From an uncultured Prevotellaceae bacterium (GTDB lineage Bacteria > Bacteroidota > Bacteroidia > Bacteroidales > Bacteroidaceae): 40,807 nt of DNA. This document shows, one piece after another, positions 15,316 through 24,343 of the stretch (position 1 is the stretch's first letter; every line of letters starts with the position of its first letter). Made by a program: the position numbers and the translations under genes. Under the pieces are notes generated by a model. The model saw only the letters and a program-made list of their open reading frames with translations. It searched no databases and was not told the DNA's origin. The stretch is taken from the NCBI GenBank assembly GCA_902776685.1, contig CACYRB010000012.1:1-40807 (forward strand). The letters are read 5' to 3'.

Positions 15316-16956
15316 TTATTCGTGCTCAAGCGCCAACGTCTTGGTTGTCTGGTCGCAAACGTCGGCAGGTCCCCAATACTGGATAGGACCAGGATAGACG
15401 TAGCACGTGTTCTTCGACCACTCCTCGCGATGGGCGGCAAACGTCTTGAAGGGCTTGCCGTCGAGCTCTACAAGAGCCTTGCGAATGACGGGTTTCATCT
15501 TGCCGTTGCGACGTTCCATGTTCATCATCATGGTGATGGGCACACCGCCAGCCTTCCACTCGTCGGTGGGAGCCGTGGTGTTCTTCACGATGGCCATGTA
15601 GCCCGTCTTACCGGCAGCAATCAGCTGAGCGGCACTGGTACCGAGCGCATAGCAATAGTCGGCGTCGAAGTTAGACGGAGCAGCACAACGACCTTCATAG
15701 CCGAAGAAGTGGTGCTGGGGAGCAAACTTGCCCACATACTTGCCCTGCTTCTTCCACTCGTCGAGCTTGGCGGCAACCATCTCGGAGATGAGCTTCTCTG
15801 TCTCGATGAGCGATACCTGAACGTTTCCGTGCGGGTCGCGGTCAAGCGAAAGCTGACGGGCAACACCCTCGGGCAACGTCTCGAACGTAGCGCGGTTGGC
15901 TTCGCTCAAATGAGCAAGGATGTACTGACGCTGAGCCTGACGGTCGAGGTCGCGATAGTCGGCACCATGAGCAGCAAGCAGGTCGTTGAGCTCCTGAATG
16001 AGTCGACCGATAGCGGGGATGAACTCGATGAGTCCTTCGGGGATGAGCACCACACCGAAGTTGTTGCCGTCGGCAGCACGCTGGGCTACGGCACTGGCAA
16101 TCTGCTCAACAATCTGGTTGAGTGTGAGGTCTTTCTGCTCTACCTCCTCAGAGACAAGGCAGATGTTCGGCTGACACTGGAGGGCACACTCCAGGGCGAT
16201 GTGGCTGGCCGAACGTCCCATGAGCTTGATGAAGTGCCAGTATTTACGGGCCGAGTTGCAATCGCGCTCAATGTTGCCGATGAGCTCGGAATAGGTCTTA
16301 CAAGCAGTGTCGAAGCCGAAGCTTGTCTCTATCTGGTCGTTCTTCAGGTCGCCGTCGATGGTCTTCGGGCAGCCGATGACCTGCACGCCGTAGTTCTTGG
16401 CTGCATAGTATTCGGCCAACACACAGGCATTGGTGTTCGAGTCGTCGCCGCCGATGATGACGAGGGCCTTAATGTCGAGTTTGCGGAGAATCTCAAGACC
16501 TTTCTCAAACTGGTCTACTTCCTCCAGCTTCGTGCGGCCTGAACCAATCATGTCGAAGCCGCCGGTGTTGCGGTACTCGTCGACAAACTCGGGAGTAATC
16601 TCCACATAGTTGTGGTCAACCAATCCGCCAGGTCCCATCAGGAAACCGTAGAGACGATTCTCAGGATTGAGCTTCTTCACGGCGTCGAAAAGACCGGAAA
16701 TCACGTTGTGACCGCCAGGAGCCTGACCACCACTGAGGATGATGCCCACGTTGAGCGCACAGGCTACAGGCTTGTCACCCGGCACAAATTCAACGAGCGG
16801 CATTCCATACGTGTTGGGGAACAGTTTCTTGATGTCATCCTGGTCGGCAACGCTCTGCGTCGGCGCACCTTCTTTCACCTCGACTGCGCCTTTCAGGGCA
16901 ATCGGCAACTTAGGCTGATAGGCAGCCCTTTCTTTCTGTAATCTGCTAATTTCCAT
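15316..16956 (-). CDS. pfp: pyrophosphate-dependent 6-phosphofructokinase
   Basis: Reversible phosphorylation of fructose 6-phosphate with pyrophosphate as donor, the glycolytic phosphofructokinase used by many Bacteroidales. From the ATG at 16956 ([18 protein letters not shown]) it is 546 aa, in the range of the long PFP class. Visible motifs: [20 protein letters not shown] (Asp in place of the Gly of ATP-type enzymes, marking PPi use) and [11 protein letters not shown] with the catalytic TIDGD, then [14 protein letters not shown]. The extra 35 codons in the open frame are upstream of the promoter's expected start and are Phe-rich, so they were dropped. A consensus-like promoter is at 17000-17030. 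Confidence 0.95.
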   Translation of the reverse strand: MEISRLQKERAAYQPKLPIALKGAVEVKEGAPTQSVADQDDIKKLFPNTYGMPLVEFVPGDKPVACALNVGIILSGGQAPGGHNVISGLFDAVKKLNPENRLYGFLMGPGGLVDHNYVEITPEFVDEYRNTGGFDMIGSGRTKLEEVDQFEKGLEILRKLDIKALVIIGGDDSNTNACVLAEYYAAKNYGVQVIGCPKTIDGDLKNDQIETSFGFDTACKTYSELIGNIERDCNSARKYWHFIKLMGRSASHIALECALQCQPNICLVSEEVEQKDLTLNQIVEQIASAVAQRAADGNNFGVVLIPEGLIEFIPAIGRLIQELNDLLAAHGADYRDLDRQAQRQYILAHLSEANRATFETLPEGVARQLSLDRDPHGNVQVSLIETEKLISEMVAAKLDEWKKQGKYVGKFAPQHHFFGYEGRCAAPSNFDADYCYALGTSAAQLIAAGKTGYMAIVKNTTAPTDEWKAGGVPITMMMNMERRNGKMKPVIRKALVELDGKPFKTFAAHREEWSKNTCYVYPGPIQYWGPADVCDQTTKTLALEHE

Positions 16957-16999
16957 AAGTGAATATAAAATATAATATTGTATTGTTTTTTTGCTCCTG

Positions 17000-17030
17000 C
17001 AAAAGTAATCTTTTTTTAGCGAAAATGAAA
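17000..17030 (-). promoter_or_regulatory. promoter of pfp
   Basis: On the minus strand: TTTC (17027-17030), 19-bp spacer, TACTTTTG (17000-17007). It lies 43 bp before the chosen ATG and supports the internal start, since the longer frame would begin upstream of it. Confidence 0.7.
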
Positions 17031-17076
17031 AGAAATTCGTAAGAAAACAAAAAAATGCCACTTTTTTTGACTAAAA

Positions 17077-17108
17077 TTTGGTTTTTAACTTAAATAGCAT
17101 TACCTTTG
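17077..17108 (+). promoter_or_regulatory. promoter of the 17.1-22.9 kb cluster
   Basis: TTTG (17077-17080), 20-bp spacer, TACCTTTG (17101-17108), an exact consensus. It is the only clear promoter before a run of five closely spaced plus-strand genes. Confidence 0.8.
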
Positions 17109-17136
17109 AAGATAATTTTTAAAAACTTGAATGACT

Positions 17137-17409
17137 ATGGCTAATAAAAAAGACCTTAAACGCACCATCAACAACGTGTGTAGTGAATTGATTTCCGAAA
17201 GTATTGCAACCGTACTTTACGAAGGCAAGAAAGACGTCGACAATGTTGACGCCATCATCTCGGCCGTACTCAAAATCAGAGACGACTATGTTCGTCGCAT
17301 CTCGCATCCCGAACCCGGAATGCCGCAAAAAGACTACTTCCGACACCTCATCATCCACTTCAACGAGCAGGCTTCCGAAATTGTTGACCAAATTCTAAAT
17401 CTCGACTAA
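17137..17409 (+). CDS. small conserved cytoplasmic protein, function unknown
   Basis: 90 aa from MANKKDLKRTINNVCSELI (the codon at 17131 is a possible start two residues earlier). Predicted mostly helical and soluble, with no cysteine motif or transmembrane segment. I recall proteins with this opening in Bacteroidales, without a known function. First gene of a tight plus-strand cluster, with the acyltransferase beginning 4 bp after its stop. Confidence 0.7.
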   Translation: MANKKDLKRTINNVCSELISESIATVLYEGKKDVDNVDAIISAVLKIRDDYVRRISHPEPGMPQKDYFRHLIIHFNEQASEIVDQILNLD

Positions 17410-17413
17410 GCCC

Positions 17414-17965
17414 ATGTGGAGAAAACTATGCCAATGGCTGCTTTATAAGCGAATGGGATGGACAACCGACGTCAACGTCGAATTGCCCGAACGGTGCATC
17501 ATCTGTCTTGCACCCCACACCAGCAACTGGGACTTCGTCATCGGCCAACTTTACGGAGGGGCTGAAGGCATGAAAAACAACTTCCTGATGAAGAAAGAAT
17601 GGTTTTTCTGGCCGCTCGGACCGCTCTTCAAACGTCTGGGAGGAATCCCCGTATGGCGCGAAAAGCACTCAAGCCTCACCGACAACCTGGCTAAGACCGC
17701 CCTCGAAAGCAAGACCTTCCGACTCTGCATCACCCCCGAAGGCACTCGCTCGCTCAACACCGAGTGGAAAAAGGGATTCTACTTCATCGCACAAAAGGCA
17801 CAGATTCCCATCCTGCTCTATGGAATCGACTACAACCGGAAGCTCATACGATGCACCAAAAGCATCGTTCCATCGGGGAATGTTGAAGAAGAAATGGCCA
17901 TCGTAAGACAATATTACAAAGACTTCAAGGGAAAACACCCCGAACGCTTTTCCACAGGAGAATAA
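17414..17965 (+). CDS. PlsC-like 1-acyl-glycerol-3-phosphate acyltransferase family protein
   Basis: 183 aa. The acyltransferase HX4D motif is HTSNWD (H35, D40), and the phosphate-binding EGTRS is at 109-113, in the order expected for the PlsC/LPLAT family; GGIPVWRE near 76-83 matches the block II/III region. It is shorter than PlsC proper and lacks an N-terminal transmembrane anchor, so it may act on another acyl acceptor. It sits 4 bp after the preceding small gene and 4 bp before the exported amidase-like gene. Confidence 0.85.
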   Translation: MWRKLCQWLLYKRMGWTTDVNVELPERCIICLAPHTSNWDFVIGQLYGGAEGMKNNFLMKKEWFFWPLGPLFKRLGGIPVWREKHSSLTDNLAKTALESKTFRLCITPEGTRSLNTEWKKGFYFIAQKAQIPILLYGIDYNRKLIRCTKSIVPSGNVEEEMAIVRQYYKDFKGKHPERFSTGE

Positions 17966-17969
17966 CGTC

Positions 17970-20555
17970 ATGAAACATCTCGTCAGGACAGTCATCATAG
18001 CCATCGTCGCCACGATAGCCGCATCGGCCTACGCCCAGAAGAAAAACTGGGGAAGCATAGACTACAAAGGCAACCCATGGGTGAAAAACGTGTCAAGCCC
18101 TAACAAAATCACACAGGGACTCTACAACCGCCATCTCTCGCTCTGGGCAAGCCACGGCCGATACTACGACAGCCAGAAAGGCCGATGGATATGGCAAAGG
18201 CCGTACCTGTTTTGTACCACCGAAGACCTCTACACCCAAACCGTCGTCGTTCCCTATCTCATTCCCATGCTCGAAAACGCAGGGGCCGTGGTGTTCACCC
18301 CCCGCGAACGCGACTGGCAGAAGGAAGAACTCATTGTCGACAACGACGACCCCAACCGCGCACTCTACTACAAGGAATCGGTGATGAACCGTGCATGGAC
18401 AACCACCTCGCAACGCGGCTTTGCCCGACACGCAGGAACCTACCAGCACGGAGAAAACCCTTTTGAAGCCGGTAGTGCACGCATGGCCAAGACCGCAAAA
18501 AGCAAGACACCATCTACCGTGTCTTATCAGCCCAACTTCAACGAAGAGGGCCGCTACGCCGTTTACGTCAGTTATCAGACACTAAACAATAGCATCTCCG
18601 ACGCTGAATATATCGTTTACCACAAAGGAACGATAACTTCTTTCAAGGTAAACCAACAGATGGGCGGTTCCACATGGGTCTATCTCGGAACATTCGACTT
18701 CGACAAGGGGTGCAATGCCTACAACCGCGTCGTCGTCACCAACAACTCTAAGCAAAAAGGCGTTGTCACCACCGATGCCGTCAGATTCGGAGGAGGCATG
18801 GGCAACATCGCACGCGGCGGGTCGACGAGCGGTCTTCCACGTTGCCTCGAAGCCGCGCGCTACTATGCACAATGGGCAGGTGCCCCGACATCGGTGTACG
18901 GCTCACGGGCAGATGACTACAAAGACGACATCATCACACGTCCCGTAATGACCAACTGGCTGGCAGGAGGCTCCGTCTACGTGCCCGACGTGGCTGGCAA
19001 AAAGGTTCCCATCGAGCTTAGCCTTGCCGTGCATAGCGACGCCGGATTCAGGAACGACCTCACCTCGAAAATCGGAACCCTCTCCATCTGCACCACCGAC
19101 TTCAACAACGGCGTCTTCGGAAGCGGACTGTCGCGACAAGCATCAAAGTCGTTTGCCGAATCGCTCCTCAACGGCGTTTACAACGACCTCTCGTTCAAAT
19201 ACGGTGAATGGACGAAACGCGCCACTTGGGACCGAAACTACGGCGAGACCCGTGTGCCCGAAGTTCCGTCGGCCATTCTCGAGATACTCTCTCACCAGAG
19301 CTTCCCCGACATGAAGATGGGACAAGACCCCAACTTCAAGTTCACGCTCGCACGCTCTATCTATAAGACCATTCTCCGGCATGTGTCAGGGCAACACGGC
19401 AAGTCATACGTCGTGCAACCGCTTGCGCCCGACAACTTCAGCGTGCAACTCGTCGGCAACAACAAGGTGAAACTCTCGTGGTCGCCCGTCAACGACCCGC
19501 AGGAACCCACGGCACGCCCCGCGGCCTACAACGTCTATACGGCCGTCGGCACCGGAGGCTTTGACAACGGCAAACGCGTGAAGTCAAATTCAGTAACAAT
19601 CAAGATAGAACCCGGAACCGTCTATGCCTTCCGCGTCACGGCAGTCAACGACGGCGGTGAGAGTTTCCCCACAGAGACCTTGTCGGCCTATTCGCAACCC
19701 GGCGCAAGGAAGACCGTGCTCATCGTCAATGGCTTCCACCGACTCTCCTCGCCCGCCATCATCGACAACAGCTATCAGCAAGGCTTCGACCTGAACGAAG
19801 ACCCGGGCATCACCTACGGTCTCACCGCCGGATGGAGCGGAAGCCAGCAATGCTTCGACACCTCGAAAATCGGAATCGAAAGCTCGAGCGGCTTGGGCTA
19901 TAGCGGTAGCGAACTTTGCGGGCAATTCATCGCCGGAAACGACTTCAACTACACCGTCACCCACACCGATGCCATCGCCGCCACACGCGCCTACAACGTG
20001 GTCAGCTGTTCAAGTCAGGCCTTCAAGCGCGGAAACGTCAGCACCAAAGGCATTGCCTGCATCGACCTCCTCTTAGGACTGGAACGCAACGACGGCCATT
20101 CCCTTGTGGCCTATAAAGCCCTGAGCACAACCATGCAAAACCGTCTTGCCACCTTCACACGCAATCGCGGACGGCTCATCGTCAGCGGAGCCTATGTTGC
20201 TTCCGACGCAACCACGCCCACCGACCAGCAATTCTTGCAAAACACGCTGAAGGTGGAGGCAAACGGCACCTACCGAACCGCATCCTCTGCCGAAATCACC
20301 GGCATGGGTACTTCGTTCGACATCTATAACCGACTCAATAGCCGCCACTATGCCGTCACCTCGGCCGATATTCTTTCGCCTTATGGCGGGACGGCCTTCC
20401 CTGCCCTGCTCTATGGCAACGGAACGGCCGCAGCTGTCGCCTATCCCGGCACCGACTACCGGTGCTTCGTCATGGGATTCCCCTTCGAGTGCATTAAAGC
20501 ACAAAAAGCCAGAAGGCAAATCATGGCTGCCATTCTCAACTTCGTCAATTCTTAG
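17970..20555 (+). CDS. exported modular amidase-like protein ('xanthan lyase'-type annotation)
   Basis: 861 aa with a signal peptide (MKHLVRTVIIAIVATIAASA, cut near AYAQ). Residues about 50-165 and 290-465 look like two halves of an N-acetylmuramoyl-L-alanine amidase-3 fold: LWASHGRYYD near 58, LAVHSDAGF near 351 and ILEILSHQSF near 436. Between them, about 180-275, is a beta-sandwich resembling the golvesin C-terminal/CBM-like domain (YAVYVSYQTL, STWVYLGTFDFDKG). A fibronectin type III domain follows (about 488-590), then a C-terminal domain with VLIVNGFHRLSSP that may be flavodoxin-like. Homologues in Bacteroides are often called xanthan lyase, but cell-wall or glycan amidase activity is the better inference. 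Acts in periplasm or at the surface. Confidence 0.7.
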   Translation: MKHLVRTVIIAIVATIAASAYAQKKNWGSIDYKGNPWVKNVSSPNKITQGLYNRHLSLWASHGRYYDSQKGRWIWQRPYLFCTTEDLYTQTVVVPYLIPMLENAGAVVFTPRERDWQKEELIVDNDDPNRALYYKESVMNRAWTTTSQRGFARHAGTYQHGENPFEAGSARMAKTAKSKTPSTVSYQPNFNEEGRYAVYVSYQTLNNSISDAEYIVYHKGTITSFKVNQQMGGSTWVYLGTFDFDKGCNAYNRVVVTNNSKQKGVVTTDAVRFGGGMGNIARGGSTSGLPRCLEAARYYAQWAGAPTSVYGSRADDYKDDIITRPVMTNWLAGGSVYVPDVAGKKVPIELSLAVHSDAGFRNDLTSKIGTLSICTTDFNNGVFGSGLSRQASKSFAESLLNGVYNDLSFKYGEWTKRATWDRNYGETRVPEVPSAILEILSHQSFPDMKMGQDPNFKFTLARSIYKTILRHVSGQHGKSYVVQPLAPDNFSVQLVGNNKVKLSWSPVNDPQEPTARPAAYNVYTAVGTGGFDNGKRVKSNSVTIKIEPGTVYAFRVTAVNDGGESFPTETLSAYSQPGARKTVLIVNGFHRLSSPAIIDNSYQQGFDLNEDPGITYGLTAGWSGSQQCFDTSKIGIESSSGLGYSGSELCGQFIAGNDFNYTVTHTDAIAATRAYNVVSCSSQAFKRGNVSTKGIACIDLLLGLERNDGHSLVAYKALSTTMQNRLATFTRNRGRLIVSGAYVASDATTPTDQQFLQNTLKVEANGTYRTASSAEITGMGTSFDIYNRLNSRHYAVTSADILSPYGGTAFPALLYGNGTAAAVAYPGTDYRCFVMGFPFECIKAQKARRQIMAAILNFVNS

Positions 20556-20578
20556 AAACGAAAATACATTGAAACAAT

Positions 20579-20935
20579 ATGAAAATACAAACCAATCCCT
20601 CCGGAACCCGTAGCATCGAGATTACCGAGCAACATCTGGAAACCATCGACCGCTATGCTCTGCTTACCAATCTCACCGATAGCAACGGAATTGTTGAAGA
20701 AAGCGTGCTCGACAAGCTGAAGCTGAACGTCCGCTCTCTACTCGAGGGCGAGGCCGGTAAAGACCGACAACTGCTCGACCTCTGTCTCGACGTCATCTAC
20801 AACAGCAACATGAAGGCCTTTGGCCTGAACAAGCTGCTCATGCTCTACCTGAAGTGGAGAACCGACCGGCAGGCCTCAGCCCAACCCAGCGAAGAGGAAG
20901 CCTCTACCGAAGAAACACCCGAGGAAGAAGCCTGA
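20579..20935 (+). CDS. small conserved protein with acidic tail
   Basis: 118 aa, no signal peptide. The first ~95 residues are helical and charged (SIEITEQHLETIDRYALLTN, then LLDLCLDVIYNSNMKAFGLN). The last ~20 are a Glu/Ser/Thr tail typical of disorder. Function unknown. The ygiQ start follows 2 bp after its stop, so translational coupling is likely. Confidence 0.65.
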   Translation: MKIQTNPSGTRSIEITEQHLETIDRYALLTNLTDSNGIVEESVLDKLKLNVRSLLEGEAGKDRQLLDLCLDVIYNSNMKAFGLNKLLMLYLKWRTDRQASAQPSEEEASTEETPEEEA

Positions 20936-20937
20936 CC

Positions 20938-22857
20938 ATGCTGACCGACTTCCTGCCCACTACGAAGAAAGAATGTGAATTGCGAGGATGGGATGAACTC
21001 GACATCATCCTCTTCTCCGGCGATGCCTACGTCGACCATCCGTCGTTCGGGGCTGCTGTCATCGGGCGCGTCCTCGAAGCCGAAGGCTATCGTGTGGCCA
21101 TCGTCCCGCAACCCGACTGGCACGGCGACTATCGCGACTTTAAGAAGCTTGGCCGGCCACGACTGTTCTTCGGTATCGCACCCGGGTGCATGGATTCTAT
21201 GGTCAACAAATATACCGCCAACAAACGCTTACGCTCGGAAGACGCCTACAGCCCCGACGGCCGCCACGACTGCCGACCCGAATACCCCACCATCGTCTAT
21301 ACGAAAATCCTCAAACAACTCTTCCCCGACGTGCCCGTCGTGCTCGGAGGCATTGAAGCTTCTATGCGCCGACTCTCCCACTACGACTATTGGCAAGACC
21401 GTCTGCGACCTTCCATCCTCGTCGAGTCGGGAGCCGACTTCATCATCTACGGCATGGGAGAGAAACCCATTGCCGAGATTGCCAAACGACTGAGCAACGG
21501 CGAAGACCTGAGCGACATTCCGCAAATAGCCTACATAACAAAGGGAGCGCAAGGCGGCACAAAAGCGAGTGAATGGGATAACGGCGAAACCCTCATCCTC
21601 CATTCTCACGAAGAGTGCCTGCGTTCCAAGCGTGCCCAGGCCGAGAACATCAGGAACATAGAGATTGAATCCAACAAGATGCACCCCCAGCGCATCGTCC
21701 AGCCCATAGGCTCCCCCAATCTTATGAAGGGGTCGGGAGAGGCTGCGGCTTTCGTCGTCGTAAACCCGCCCTATCCTCCGCTCACCACCGAAGAGCTCGA
21801 TGCTGTTTACGAGTTGCCCTACACCCGTCTGCCCCACCCCAAATACAAAGGCAAGCGCATACCTGCCTTCGACATGATTAAGCACTCCGTCACCATTCAT
21901 CGCGGGTGCTTCGGCGGATGCGCCTTCTGCACCATCTCCATGCATCAGGGCAAGTTTGTCACACCGCGTAGCAAGGAGAGCATCCTTCGCGAAGTGAAGA
22001 AAATAGTCCAGCAACCCGACTTCAAAGGCTACCTGAGCGACCTCGGAGGACCTTCGGCCAATATGTATGCCATGCACGGACGCAACGAAAAGGCATGTGC
22101 CAAGTGTAGCCGTCACTCATGCATTCACCCCAAGGTATGCCCCAACCTCAACACCGACCATCGGCCGCTGCTCAACCTCTACCACGCCGTCGACGCACTG
22201 CCGGGCATCAAGAAATCGCTCGTCAGCAGCGGTGTGCGCTACGACCTTTTGCTTCACCAGACAGGTACCCCCGACATCGACCAAGCCACCCGTCAATACA
22301 CCCGCGAGCTCATCACCCGACATGTGGGCGGACGACTGAAAGTGGCTCCCGAGCACACCTCCGAACAGGTGCTCCACTTCATGCGCAAGCCTTCCTTCAG
22401 GCTCTTCCACGATTTCAAACGACTCTTCGACCGCATCTGTCGCGAAGAGCATCTCAACTACCAGCTCATCCCCTACTTCATCAGCAGTCACCCCGGATGC
22501 ACGTTGGCCGACATGGCAGAGCTGGCTGCCGAAACCAAGCAACTCAACTTCCACCTCGAACAGGTGCAAGACTTCACCCCCACCCCCATGACCATCAGCA
22601 CCGAAGCCTACTACACCGGGCTCGACCCGCTGACCCTTGAACCCCTCTACATCGCCAAGACCCAACAGCAAAAACTCGCCCAGCGGCAATTCTTCTTCTG
22701 GTATCAACCCCAACAACGCGCCGCCATTGAGCGCACCCTACGCCAGATAGGCCGCACCGACCTCATCCGCCGCCTCTACAACAAACCAAACACCGAAAAA
22801 CCTTCTTCCCATCCTACTCCAAAACAAAAGAACAAAAGACGAAGAACCGGCTATTAA
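20938..22857 (+). CDS. YgiQ-family radical SAM protein
   Basis: 639 aa from the ATG at 20938; the frame extends 28 codons upstream but that part overlaps the previous gene. The radical SAM cluster motif CFGGCAFC places the [4Fe-4S] ligands at C324, C328 and C331. The YgiQ-type N-terminal domain opens FLPTTKKECELRGWDELDII and includes FSGDAYVDHPSFG; the C-terminus is a basic tail. YgiQ enzymes are conserved but their reaction is not established. Last gene of the plus-strand cluster, followed by an array of 22-bp repeats. Confidence 0.92.
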   Translation: MLTDFLPTTKKECELRGWDELDIILFSGDAYVDHPSFGAAVIGRVLEAEGYRVAIVPQPDWHGDYRDFKKLGRPRLFFGIAPGCMDSMVNKYTANKRLRSEDAYSPDGRHDCRPEYPTIVYTKILKQLFPDVPVVLGGIEASMRRLSHYDYWQDRLRPSILVESGADFIIYGMGEKPIAEIAKRLSNGEDLSDIPQIAYITKGAQGGTKASEWDNGETLILHSHEECLRSKRAQAENIRNIEIESNKMHPQRIVQPIGSPNLMKGSGEAAAFVVVNPPYPPLTTEELDAVYELPYTRLPHPKYKGKRIPAFDMIKHSVTIHRGCFGGCAFCTISMHQGKFVTPRSKESILREVKKIVQQPDFKGYLSDLGGPSANMYAMHGRNEKACAKCSRHSCIHPKVCPNLNTDHRPLLNLYHAVDALPGIKKSLVSSGVRYDLLLHQTGTPDIDQATRQYTRELITRHVGGRLKVAPEHTSEQVLHFMRKPSFRLFHDFKRLFDRICREEHLNYQLIPYFISSHPGCTLADMAELAAETKQLNFHLEQVQDFTPTPMTISTEAYYTGLDPLTLEPLYIAKTQQQKLAQRQFFFWYQPQQRAAIERTLRQIGRTDLIRRLYNKPNTEKPSSHPTPKQKNKRRRTGY

Positions 22858-22929
22858 ATTAACAGAAAAACAGTTCAGACACAACATCATGATAAAGGCA
22901 GTATAACGTGGTTTCTTGATGTTTTGTCC

Positions 22930-23057
22930 GAAATAAGTTTTTCTCAAAATTCAAGTTAGATTTTGAGAAACCGAGTCTCACGTTGTGAGAAACCGATTCT
23001 CATGACTTGAAAAACAGTTTCTCACAACGTGAGAATCCGTTTCTCAAAAAGTGAGAC
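22930..23057. repeat. tandem array of four 22-bp palindromic units
   Basis: Units at 22965-22986, 22987-23008, 23009-23030 and 23031-23052 share the pattern GAGAAACCGNTTCTCA plus a six-base linker ending in GT/TT; a fifth partial GAGAC follows. Each unit is a small palindrome (GAGAA.../...TTCTC). A preceding hairpin TTCTCAAAAT/ATTTTGAGAA (about 22940-22969) abuts the array, and TTGTGAGAAAC can pair with GTTTCTCACAA across units. It lies between convergent genes ygiQ and the phytase-like gene. Confidence 0.85.
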
Positions 23058-23104
23058 TGCGAATAGACAAATTAACATAATAACATAGACATAATACAGA
23101 ACGT

Positions 23105-24136
23105 TCAGCGGCGGAGCACAATGACCTTGAACCAATCGCGCAACAGGCCTTTATAACGGTTTTGCGAGTCGGACACAAGGATGATGGTCTGCGAGCCGTC
23201 GGCCAGACGTGGACCGAGCGTCATGCCTTCGTAGTTGGCTATTCGAGGAGGAACCGAGGGGAACGAGGTCTTCCACGAGGCTACGAGTTGCTTTTGCATG
23301 GGCTTGTCAGTCAGTTGCTCAGCAGGAAAGACACGATAGAGCTTGCACCACACGGCTGACCGCACACCGCTACGAGCCATCCACACCTCGCGTTCGAGCA
23401 CGAGAAGAGCGCCGTCGTCGAGCGTCAGCACTTCGGAGACGCCACAGACATAGGGCCGCCCGCGTGCAGGTTTCTTGCGAGGCGCATCGGGTATATATAA
23501 ATAAGGTGTAGCGATGTGGGTTGTGTCGTCGAGACTGACGGAAAGCAAAGGTAAAGCCCCCCTTACGGCCCCCGAGGGGACTTCGAATGTTTCATGTACA
23601 GACAGGGCACCGGTGGTAACGTTTTGCGTAGAGGAAGCGGATGCTTCGGGCATGGTCCATAACCGACGGGAGTGCGAGTCGTAGGACAGCGACTCATAGC
23701 CGTGCGTCATGGAGGCAGGCGGGAGTTGCAACGACCAACCCGTAGGATTTCCGTCAAGCCCATACTCCACGATGCGGCTATCGGCCTCGCCTACCGCCAT
23801 CAACGTCTGCCGACCAGGAATCCACGCAATGCCTTCGACATCGCGGTTGGGCAACCCACTGCTGCGAAAGCCGAGGTTCGCCACACGACGAATGCGCCCT
23901 TTTACGGAGTCAATGTCGATGCGGAAAACAAAAAATCCATCGGTCGACGACTTGTCGCTAACCACGGCATAACGGTCGTCGCCCAACCACGTGATACCAC
24001 TATAGTTGCCTGCCGGAACAGACTTCTGAAACGACCGCTGACGCAGTTGTTTCACCTGAACAGCGTTCGGTTGTGCCCATGTCTGCATGGCTACAAGCAG
24101 AAGCGTTATGATGTAAGCTGAATAGAACCTTCGCAT
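23105..24136 (-). CDS. exported phytase-type esterase-like protein
   Basis: 343 aa with a signal peptide (MRRFYSAYIITLLLVAMQTW, then AQ). The body resembles the 'esterase-like activity of phytase' family: GNYSGITWLGDDRYAVVSDK near 43-62, RDVEGIAWIPG near 98-108, THGYESLSYDS and NYEGMTLGPRLADGS near the C-terminus, all consistent with a beta-propeller. Such proteins are periplasmic or lipoprotein-like; catalytic activity is poorly established. Transcribed alone, convergent with ygiQ and divergent from feoAB. No clear promoter was found in the 24137-24310 gap. Confidence 0.78.
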   Translation of the reverse strand: MRRFYSAYIITLLLVAMQTWAQPNAVQVKQLRQRSFQKSVPAGNYSGITWLGDDRYAVVSDKSSTDGFFVFRIDIDSVKGRIRRVANLGFRSSGLPNRDVEGIAWIPGRQTLMAVGEADSRIVEYGLDGNPTGWSLQLPPASMTHGYESLSYDSHSRRLWTMPEASASSTQNVTTGALSVHETFEVPSGAVRGALPLLSVSLDDTTHIATPYLYIPDAPRKKPARGRPYVCGVSEVLTLDDGALLVLEREVWMARSGVRSAVWCKLYRVFPAEQLTDKPMQKQLVASWKTSFPSVPPRIANYEGMTLGPRLADGSQTIILVSDSQNRYKGLLRDWFKVIVLRR

Positions 24137-24292
24137 CGTTTCTTTCCGTTTATGATATAACGCATTCTGCCCATTTTTATTATACGATGCGCTTCGTTTC
24201 CGCTTATCGCTAATTGTGAGTAAGCGGCAGCAAACAACTTCACGACCATCCCCATTGTTAGGTATTTTCTTTTTAAAAATCGACGAGCTAGG

Positions 24293-24322
24293 GTTGAATT
24301 CCCCCGAAAATGAGTAAATTTG
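24293..24322 (+). promoter_or_regulatory. promoter of feoAB
   Basis: GTTG (24293-24296), 18-bp spacer, TAAATTTG (24315-24322). It ends 21 bp before the ATG at 24344, so a start at the in-frame TTG (24320) would lie inside the promoter and is rejected. No clear Fur-box palindrome is visible here. Confidence 0.6.
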
Positions 24323-24343
24323 CAGATTAAAAGGAAAGAACGA

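Noticed and set aside
16957-17061. N-terminal extension of pfp
   Set aside because: Phe/Lys-rich, covers the promoter region at 17000-17030; the family N-terminus begins at 16956.
24320-24343. TTG start for feoAB eight codons upstream
   Set aside because: It overlaps the -7 promoter element TAAATTTG; the ATG at 24344 begins the FeoA domain.
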